From: Candidatus Omnitrophota bacterium
GTDB lineage: Bacteria; Omnitrophota; Gorgyraeia; Duberdicusellales; 4484-171
NCBI GenBank assembly: GCA_030631705.1
Contig: DAOVKQ010000068.1
Span: 1-5,126 of the forward strand
Length of the DNA stretch: 5,126 nucleotides
Direction of reading: 5' to 3'
Shown here in pieces: positions 1 through 4,585 of the stretch; the first letter of the stretch is position 1; each line of letters opens with the position of its first letter. The translations under genes were made by a program, and so were the position numbers. A model generated the notes under the pieces. It did no database searches. It was not told the origin of the DNA and saw nothing but the letters and a program-made list of their open reading frames with translations.

Positions 1-152
1 ACAACTACAAATATACAATACACAAACAGCTAAAAACAAAATTTTGGTTATTGTTTATTGTATATTGTAATTTGTTTGTTATTTGTTTATTGTAATTTGT
101 AATTTTAATTTTCATATTATCCCATTAGTTTCTGATAAATATGACTATTCTG
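1..152. repeat. AT-rich intergenic region with direct and inverted repeats
   Basis: No gene is visible here; the stretch lies downstream of the stop codon of the TrkA_C protein gene. It is composed mostly of A, T and short TTGTTT/TTGTAA words. The 12-mer ATTGTAATTTGT occurs at 64-75 and again at 89-100 (25 bp period). Bases 10-25 and 51-66 form an inverted repeat with 15 of 16 positions paired (mismatch 21/55) around a 25-base loop. The stem is almost entirely A-T, so it would be a weak hairpin and is not a classical GC-rich terminator, although it sits where the yggT-TrkA_C operon should end. It may be one copy of a dispersed genomic repeat, but that cannot be tested from one window. Confidence 0.55.
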
Positions 153-848
153 TTAACTTACACTACTATCCCTGGTCTTAGCGTATGCTTTTATATTTTT
201 CAATAGGCCGTAGCAAAGCAGTTTATCGCCGTCTTTCAATTTATCTTCGGCATGAGGAAAAGGAACAAGGCCGGACTTTCTCTCAATGCATAAAACCAGA
301 ATATTCTTTTTTATGAATCCTGCCTCCGAAAGAGTCAGCGAATTTTCGTAAGCTTCTTTAGAAATCGTAAGCTTAGCTATCCCGTAACCGCGAGGGAGGC
401 AAAAAAGCTCCTCAAGAGTCTTTTGTTTTATGAACCCTCTGGCAACAATCTTTTGCTCAATGAATCTGTTCAGCGCCCTGCTAAAACCTTTGAGTGTAGT
501 CAACTTATATAGAAAAAGTATAAACGCTATTAAAACACCGACCTTTCCGGCTTCACCGGCCAGGTTATCGCCTCCGAAAGAAAGAAAAATACCGGCGATT
601 ACAGAAACAATTCCCACCTTTCCCAAAATCATCAATACCGTTACGGTTTTCTTCCTTATGGGATCCTCTAATACAAACTCTGCTTCCCGGGTTGTAAAAC
701 CGGTTCCGGTAAAAGCGGAAATTGCCTGAAAACGGGCAACGTTCTCATCTAAACCTGTAAGCTTTAAGATAATAGTCGCAATCCTCACGACAAAGAAAAA
801 AATAATTATTATAAGTATCATCGGGACAATTGCCGAAATTATCTCCAC
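153..848 (-). CDS. Small membrane protein with C-terminal TrkA_C (RCK_C) domain
   Basis: A 231-residue protein with an N-terminal membrane part and a C-terminal regulatory domain. Hydrophobic segments lie near residues 6-28, 69-92 and 101-119. Between the first two is F-Q-A-I-S-A-F-T-G-T-G-F-T-T (40-53), which resembles the pore-loop motifs of KtrB/TrkH potassium transporters. Residues about 148-225 match the TrkA_C/RCK_C fold, with the typical I-x-R, P-x-x-x-x-x-L-x-x-G-D-x-L-L-x-Y-G pattern near 189-214. This domain usually binds small ligands and gates K+ transport or cation:proton antiport. The start is GTG at 848, chosen because a strong AGGAGG ribosome site (854-859) lies five bases upstream; the first ATG would lose much of the first helix. 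It follows yggT by 17 bases and is probably co-transcribed with it. Proteins of this architecture are common in bacteria, but I know of no assigned function. A role in ion homeostasis is inference. Confidence 0.85.
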   Translation of the reverse strand: MEIISAIVPMILIIIIFFFVVRIATIILKLTGLDENVARFQAISAFTGTGFTTREAEFVLEDPIRKKTVTVLMILGKVGIVSVIAGIFLSFGGDNLAGEAGKVGVLIAFILFLYKLTTLKGFSRALNRFIEQKIVARGFIKQKTLEELFCLPRGYGIAKLTISKEAYENSLTLSEAGFIKKNILVLCIERKSGLVPFPHAEDKLKDGDKLLCYGLLKNIKAYAKTRDSSVS

Positions 849-853
849 CTAAT

Positions 854-859
854 CCTCCT
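854..859 (-). promoter_or_regulatory. Ribosome binding site deciding the GTG start of the TrkA_C protein
   Basis: On the minus strand this reads AGGAGG, a perfect Shine-Dalgarno core, followed by five bases (ATTAG) and then GTG at 848-846. It is the best ribosome site in the window and supports the non-ATG start. It lies in the short gap after the yggT stop codon, allowing independent translation within a shared transcript. Confidence 0.85.
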
Positions 860-865
860 ATTTAC

Positions 866-1168
866 TTAATGCAATTTATGCACTATATTCCGCAATACCG
901 CTACAACAGAACTTCTCAATAAAACAAGAACTAAAAAAGCAATGAAAGGGGAAATATCTATGCCTAACCTGCCAAGGCCCGGGAAAAACCTCCGTATGGG
1001 ATTAAGTATAGGTTCGGTAGTCCTATAAAGAAATCGAACAACCGGATTATGAGGATCAGGGTTAACCCAGCTTATCACCGCTCTTATAAGTATCAGCCAA
1101 TAAAGAGCCATAATGAAAACATTAAAAACTTCAGCCAATACTAAAAACAAATTGGATAAAATAGTCAT
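866..1168 (-). CDS. yggT: YggT family integral membrane protein
   Basis: A 100-residue membrane protein, a typical single-repeat length for the YggT family (PF02325). Two hydrophobic segments are visible, near residues 7-33 and 70-93. Between them is the family signature: I-S-W-V-N-P-D-P-H-N-P-V-V-R-F-L-Y (32-48), followed by T-E-P-I-L-N-P-I-R-R (51-60) and a short I-D-I-S-P segment before the second helix. YggT homologues are found in bacteria and plastids (CCB3/YlmG). Reported roles concern osmotic tolerance, cofactor maturation and cell division, none fixed biochemically. In many genomes yggT lies beside proC/yggS or sepF/divIVA; here its partner is a TrkA_C membrane protein, which would suit an osmotic or ion-related role (inference). 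The ATG at 1168 has only a weak ribosome site, but a TATAAT box lies just nine bases upstream, so the mRNA may be leaderless. Confidence 0.93.
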   Translation of the reverse strand: MTILSNLFLVLAEVFNVFIMALYWLILIRAVISWVNPDPHNPVVRFLYRTTEPILNPIRRFFPGLGRLGIDISPFIAFLVLVLLRSSVVAVLRNIVHKLH

Positions 1169-1177
1169 AACTCGTAT

Positions 1178-1183
1178 ATTATA
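1178..1183 (-). promoter_or_regulatory. Possible -10 box for yggT (near-leaderless)
   Basis: On the minus strand this is a perfect TATAAT, nine bases before the yggT ATG, so a transcript would start only about 2-4 bases before the start codon. No convincing -35 hexamer is present at 16-18 bases: the aligned bases read AAAAAG, and an ATGACA box formed by the edge of the palindromic element is 22 bases away. The absence of a clear Shine-Dalgarno at yggT agrees with a leaderless start, but in AT-rich DNA a lone TATAAT can arise by chance. Confidence 0.35.
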
Positions 1184-1184
1184 G

Positions 1185-1299
1185 CGCTGTTACAAAATAG
1201 CTTTTTGTCATTGTCCGGCTTGACCGGACAATCCAGGAATCCTGGATTCCCGCTTCCGCGGGAATGACACCTATAGGACATTTCACAACAACGCTGTTA
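1185..1299. repeat. 8-bp direct repeat CGCTGTTA bracketing the palindromic element
   Basis: CGCTGTTA occurs at 1185-1192 and again at 1292-1299, on either side of the cloverleaf-like repeat. A duplicated target site around an inserted mobile repeat would look like this. The interval between the copies (1193-1291) does not itself have clear matching ends, however, so chance or a shared regulatory word is equally possible. Confidence 0.3.
1206..1269. repeat. 64-bp palindromic repeat able to form a cloverleaf
   Basis: This intergenic element is built of nested inverted repeats. The outer arms TGTCATT (1206-1212) and AATGACA (1263-1269) enclose three hairpins: TTGTCCGG/CCGGACAA (1211-1218 with 1224-1231, loop CTTGA), AATCCAGG/CCTGGATT (1230-1237 with 1241-1248, loop AAT) and ATTCCCGC/GCGGGAAT (1246-1253 with 1258-1265, loop TTCC). 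Neighbouring arms share a few bases, so not all stems can be full length at once. It is more GC-rich than its surroundings. The ATTCCC-8 bases-GGGAAT core has the same form as the dispersed dRS3 repeat of Neisseria, and similar GTCATTCCCGC-type repeats occur in many environmental bacterial genomes. No transposase is nearby. Neither strand has a T-run after a hairpin, so it is a poor intrinsic terminator. Confidence 0.85.
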
Positions 1300-1336
1300 T
1301 AATATTAACTATACCATTTTGGAATTTCCATACTTA

Positions 1337-2344
1337 TCAATTTAGCGTCCAGCTATCCGCGTCTTCAAACTTATTATAGATAGCCAGAGAGATTTTAGCA
1401 ATAAAATCTTTTGCCTGTTTGTAGGTAGAAAAATCCGAGGCAATAACACATAAAATATAATTATCGCATTTTGAGAAAATAATGCCGGCATCACCCACAA
1501 CAGTCTTTTCCAAACCGGTTTTATGGGCAACAACCACATCTTTAGGCAAATACTTAGGTATCCGGTCGTTAATTCTCTGTTTCTTTAAAAAAGACAACAT
1601 GATATCCGAATACCGCGTATTCACCAGTTCTTTTCTGTATATTTTATCAAAAAGGTAAACCAAATCCCGACAGGAAATATAGTTCTCAACGCCAGCATCC
1701 CGCCTGTTGAAATCCATGATCTCGCGGTTAAGAATAGTTTGCCTAAGGTCTAACTCCAGGAATGTATCATTTAGATAATCAAAACCAAGGATGTTGATTA
1801 CTTTATTAGTTGCGGTATTATCGCTTCTTACAATCATGAATTCCAGAAGTTTTTTAAATGTTATCTTACGCGGAAATTTACTGTATTTTAAAACACCGGA
1901 CCCCGGAGTAACGTCTTCCTTGTTTAATATAAACTCGTCATTCAGGGAAAGTTTTTCCTCTTTGACAGCATTGAACGCGCATGCCAAAATAGGAACTTTT
2001 ATCAAACTTGCCGCGGGAAACTTTTTTAGGGAATTTTTCGAACTCTTAATAAACGGGCCGCCTAAATCTTTAAAAGCAAAAGAAAAACTGCCGGGAAAAC
2101 CATTAAAAAACGAAGATAACTCTTTGTTGAGCTCGTTGGAAAACCTTTCCGCTTTTAAATACGAAGAAATGTGCGGGAAGGCAAAACTTATACCGGCCAG
2201 GATCGTTACCATAACCATTACGGCCGGTATCAAATCAAGCCTTTTGACTTTTTCCGATTTAGGCTTGATGCTGAACGGCGCCGACTCTGACTTGCACCTA
2301 CGAAGTGCAAGTATTTTGGTTATTACATATCTATAAACTCTCAT
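1337..2344 (-). CDS. Membrane-anchored class A beta-lactamase-like serine hydrolase
   Basis: A 335-residue protein when started at the ATG at 2344; the frame stays open to a TTG at 2395, which has no better ribosome site and would give 352 residues. A basic cytoplasmic segment (1-37) is followed by one membrane helix (about 38-57), so the catalytic domain should lie outside the cytoplasmic membrane. The penicillin-recognising signatures are present: S-L-I-K (113-116, nucleophile Ser113 and Lys116), S-D-N (174-176) and H-K-T-G (274-277). The omega-loop region reads N-R-E-I-M-D-F-N-R-R-D-A-G-x-E-N-Y rather than the E-P-E-L-N of true class A beta-lactamases. This is the pattern of the PF13354 beta-lactamase-like family. 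A D,D-peptidase or related cell-wall role, or weak penicillin binding, is therefore likelier than antibiotic resistance (inference). It overlaps the transporter gene by 14 bases and is probably co-transcribed with it. Confidence 0.87.
   Translation of the reverse strand: MRVYRYVITKILALRRCKSESAPFSIKPKSEKVKRLDLIPAVMVMVTILAGISFAFPHISSYLKAERFSNELNKELSSFFNGFPGSFSFAFKDLGGPFIKSSKNSLKKFPAASLIKVPILACAFNAVKEEKLSLNDEFILNKEDVTPGSGVLKYSKFPRKITFKKLLEFMIVRSDNTATNKVINILGFDYLNDTFLELDLRQTILNREIMDFNRRDAGVENYISCRDLVYLFDKIYRKELVNTRYSDIMLSFLKKQRINDRIPKYLPKDVVVAHKTGLEKTVVGDAGIIFSKCDNYILCVIASDFSTYKQAKDFIAKISLAIYNKFEDADSWTLN
2234..2269. repeat. 9-bp inverted repeat within the hydrolase N-terminal coding region
   Basis: ATCAAGCCT (2234-2242) and AGGCTTGAT (2261-2269) are perfect inverted copies separated by 18 bases. 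They lie in the stretch encoding the basic residues just before the membrane helix of the serine hydrolase. With the palindrome at 2290-2312 they give this short region two dyads. It could be an mRNA structure near the translation start or simply chance. Confidence 0.45.
2290..2312. repeat. 8-bp inverted repeat (palindrome) inside the hydrolase reading frame
   Basis: ACTTGCAC (2290-2297) and GTGCAAGT (2305-2312) are perfect inverted copies around the seven-base loop CTACGAA. The dyad lies in frame inside the cytoplasmic leader of the serine hydrolase, encoding about residues 11-18 (I-L-A-L-R-R-C-K). Such compact hairpins often belong to REP-type dispersed repeats, which could explain an oddly long N-terminal leader. 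Only the inverted repeat itself is seen; the repeat-family idea is inference. Confidence 0.6.
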
Positions 2345-3860
2345 GTTCAAAAACTCTGCTTCCCGGCTCCACCTTCCAGGGATGAGAAGCAACAATAACC
2401 GCAGAAAACAAGGTATAAATAAGCCAATCCCTGCCGATAATGATTATCGAAATCCAAGGATATCCTCCGTAAGGTTTAGTAAACTCACCTATCAAAGAAT
2501 AAACCAGAATCGCAATCAATGCCGACGGCGTAATAAACTTTACGGAAACATCCCAATTCCACCGTCTTAAATTCCATTTGCTTACATGATTTATATGCTC
2601 TCTTAACTTACTTGCTTTATATATCCAACCCAAAGCAACACATTCCAGTATCGCTGTCAGGATCAATCCATACTGGGTAAGAAAATGATCGACTATATCC
2701 AGCCAATGTAATCCGGCCCGGGTAGCAAAAATGATGCTTCCCAAAAACCCGGCCACCGAGAGTGAAGAAACTATCATCTTGCGTGAATAGTGAAACTTAT
2801 CAATAATTGCCGAAGTAAATGCCTCAAGAATCGATATTGCCGAAGAAAGGCCGGCAATAACAAGAATTCCGAAAAACATAAGCCCAAACCCGCGTGAAAA
2901 CACCGGTAACATGCTTATCGCTTTAGGATAAGCCACAAAAGCAAGGCCTATAGACTGGCTGACTACTTCGGAAAATTCCTTAGACGTCGAATGTGCCATA
3001 TATCCAAGAACAGAAAATACCCCTAACCCGGCGAATAAAGAGAACATACAATTGAATACACTTATGGTAAAAGCATCCCTTACTATCGGACTCTTTTTGG
3101 GAAGATAAGAAGCATAAGCAATCATTATGCCAAACCCTAAGCTTAAAGTAAAAAATATCTGGCTAAAAGCGTCTATCCATACCCTGACATCTTTAAGACG
3201 GCTGAAGTCAGGTTTAAGATAAATTAAGATCCCTTGTTTTGCTCCCGGCAGCCCCAGGCTCCATAAAACAATAAACGCGGTTAAAATAAAAAGTAAAGGC
3301 ATGAAAATTTTATTTGCCCTCTCCAGGCCTTTTTGAACTCCGCGAAATACAATAATCCAATTAAGAAACCAAACTGCCATCAGGGAAAATATAATAGGGG
3401 TTCTTAAATCCCCGATATCAAAAGGGCCTTTACTTACCATGAGAAATTCGTTAAAAAAGAAATTATTGGGATCATTTGTCCAACTCAGGTTAAAAGAATA
3501 AAAGAAAAAATTAAGACACCATGCAATAACTACCGAATAATAAAGGACAATTCCGAACATCACAAAAATTACCTGCCACCAACCCAGCCACTCCCACTTC
3601 TTAGAAATACTGGCAAAAGAAGCCGGTGCTGAACCGCGCATTTTATGCCCCAGGCCGATTTCCAGAATCATTAACGGAATCCCTACGGCAAAAAGGGCTA
3701 CAAAATAAGGGATAAGAAATGCCCCTCCTCCGTTTTTATAACAAAGATAGGGAAAACGCCAAATATTGCCCAAGCCGATAGCCGAACCTATCGCGGCCAA
3801 AACAAAACCGATATGAGTCTTCCACTGGGGACGATGATGAGCATAAACGTCTTTAGCCAT
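2331..3860 (-). CDS. Neurotransmitter:sodium symporter (NSS/SNF) family amino-acid transporter
   Basis: A 509-residue transporter with about 12 membrane helices and the LeuT fold, close to the length of LeuT. Helix 1 carries G-S-A-I-G-L-G-N-I-W-R-F-P (25-37): A27 and N32 match the LeuT Na1 site, R35 the outer gate, and G29 the Gly (Asp in monoamine transporters) that marks amino-acid substrates. Y107/Y108 fall in helix 3. Helix 6 has F-F-T-L-S-L-G-F-G (236-244), and helix 8 has A-G-L-S-S (336-340), which supplies Na2 ligands. In helix 7, N270 is followed four residues later by S274, where chloride-independent LeuT has Glu290. With Y52, Q234 and T238 this gives the full chloride site of eukaryotic homologues. 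Likely Na+-driven (perhaps Na+/Cl--driven) uptake of a neutral amino acid; the exact substrate is unknown. It has its own promoter, a short leader without a clear ribosome site, and overlaps the downstream hydrolase gene. Confidence 0.95.
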   Translation of the reverse strand: MAKDVYAHHRPQWKTHIGFVLAAIGSAIGLGNIWRFPYLCYKNGGGAFLIPYFVALFAVGIPLMILEIGLGHKMRGSAPASFASISKKWEWLGWWQVIFVMFGIVLYYSVVIAWCLNFFFYSFNLSWTNDPNNFFFNEFLMVSKGPFDIGDLRTPIIFSLMAVWFLNWIIVFRGVQKGLERANKIFMPLLFILTAFIVLWSLGLPGAKQGILIYLKPDFSRLKDVRVWIDAFSQIFFTLSLGFGIMIAYASYLPKKSPIVRDAFTISVFNCMFSLFAGLGVFSVLGYMAHSTSKEFSEVVSQSIGLAFVAYPKAISMLPVFSRGFGLMFFGILVIAGLSSAISILEAFTSAIIDKFHYSRKMIVSSLSVAGFLGSIIFATRAGLHWLDIVDHFLTQYGLILTAILECVALGWIYKASKLREHINHVSKWNLRRWNWDVSVKFITPSALIAILVYSLIGEFTKPYGGYPWISIIIIGRDWLIYTLFSAVIVASHPWKVEPGSRVFEHESL

Positions 3861-3879
3861 AATGAATTAATTTGCGAAA

Positions 3880-3907
3880 ATTATACCCTAAAATAATAAT
3901 ATGTAAA
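3880..3907 (-). promoter_or_regulatory. Sigma70-type promoter for the transporter gene
   Basis: On the minus strand TTTACA (3907-3902, five of six matches to TTGACA) is followed by a 16-base spacer and a perfect TATAAT (3885-3880). A transcript would start near 3873, giving a leader of only about 13 bases before the ATG at 3860. That leader (ending AATTCATT) contains no recognisable Shine-Dalgarno, so translation may begin in a near-leaderless manner. The promoter occupies the 71-base gap after the pseudouridine synthase stop codon and would drive the transporter and the overlapping serine hydrolase. Confidence 0.65.
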
Positions 3908-3931
3908 ATAGTTTCAACATCCAAGGCTTGA

Positions 3932-4585
3932 TCACTGTTTCGCTTGTTTCAAAAATTCAGACATATCGTCTGCCAATTTTATTTCTAATCTAATGCTGTC
4001 TTTACTTATAGGATGAATAAAACTTATAAAACACGCGTGAAGAGCAAGTCGTCTAAAGTTAATTTCAAAATCACGCCTAAAAGCGTATCTTCTCTCTCCT
4101 AAAATGGGATTACCCATCTTAGCAAGCTGAATTCTCAACTGGTTAGTTCTACCGGTAAGCGGCTTTAGCTCAAGGACACTGAACTGCTCATATTCTCTCA
4201 AAACAGAGAAAAAAGTTTTTGCCCTTTTTGCCCTTTCTCCGAACCGCGCCCCTTCTTTATCGATAATATAATCGTCAATTAACCCTTTTTTTCTTTTTAG
4301 CTTTCCCTTTACAAAAGCGGTATATTTCTTTTTAACCTCCCGGTTGCGAAACTGCTCCATGACCTCTTTCTGAACTTTAGAGGTTTTTGCGTAAATAATG
4401 AGACCGGTTGTTTCCCTGTCCAAGCGGTGACAGGGAAATACTTTTTGTTTAATCGCCGCTTTTAAAACTGAAGTAAGCGTATGTTTTTCTCTTTTAGAGG
4501 TAGGCTGCACGACAATTTTCGCGATTTTATTGAGCACGACCAAGTATTCATCATTAAAAATTATACTAAAAGGATTTTTTCCCAT
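3932..4585 (-). CDS. RluA-family RNA pseudouridine synthase
   Basis: A 217-residue enzyme that would convert specific uridines in rRNA or tRNA to pseudouridine. The catalytic motif H-R-L-D-R-E-T-T-G is at 53-61, with Asp56 as the nucleophile. Other family marks are K-K-K-Y-T-A-F-V-K-G (85-94), G-R-T-N-Q-L-R-I-Q-L-A (145-155, usually G-R-T-H-Q-I-R) and R-L-A-L-H-A (179-184). There is no N-terminal S4 RNA-binding domain, and the protein is as short as E. coli RluA and TruC rather than RluC or RluD, so the target cannot be assigned. The usual N-K-P-A-G-x-x-V-H-P stretch near the N terminus reads N-K-I-A-K-I-V-V-Q-P (19-28), an unusual variant. The ATG at 4585 is preceded by GGGGGA at five bases. 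It overlaps the end of the acyl-CoA synthetase gene by 20 bases, suggesting coupled translation. Confidence 0.93.
   Translation of the reverse strand: MGKNPFSIIFNDEYLVVLNKIAKIVVQPTSKREKHTLTSVLKAAIKQKVFPCHRLDRETTGLIIYAKTSKVQKEVMEQFRNREVKKKYTAFVKGKLKRKKGLIDDYIIDKEGARFGERAKRAKTFFSVLREYEQFSVLELKPLTGRTNQLRIQLAKMGNPILGERRYAFRRDFEINFRRLALHACFISFIHPISKDSIRLEIKLADDMSEFLKQAKQ

Noticed and set aside
430..729. Plus-strand open frame of 99 codons
   Set aside because: It lies wholly opposite the TrkA_C protein gene, has no ribosome site, and its translation matches no family; it is a shadow of the minus-strand gene.
1211..1231. Intrinsic terminator for the transporter-hydrolase operon
   Set aside because: The hairpin is GC-rich, but in the direction of transcription it is followed by TGACAAAAAG, not a T-run.
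1206..1269. tRNA gene or riboswitch suggested by the cloverleaf shape
   Set aside because: Arm lengths, loops and the absence of T-psi-C, D-loop and CCA-adjacent features do not fit a tRNA, and no known riboswitch motif is present; a palindromic DNA repeat explains it better.
1342..1539. Minus-strand open frame of 65 codons within the hydrolase gene
   Set aside because: It is an alternative frame over the region coding the Lys-Thr-Gly motif and has no independent support.
1791..2336. Plus-strand open frame of 181 codons
   Set aside because: It is antisense to the serine hydrolase, whose catalytic motifs are intact, and its translation shows no recognisable domain.
2345..2395. Longer hydrolase start at TTG 2395
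   Set aside because: TTG is a rarer start, lacks a good ribosome site and would extend the overlap with the transporter to 65 bases; the ATG at 2344 gives a plausible basic leader before the membrane helix.
2343..2570. Plus-strand open frame of 75 codons
   Set aside because: It is antisense to the conserved C-terminal helices of the transporter and has no coding signal.
3924..3932. 9-mer AGGCTTGAT also found at 2261-2269
   Set aside because: Too short to distinguish from chance in a 5 kb window, with no shared flanking sequence.
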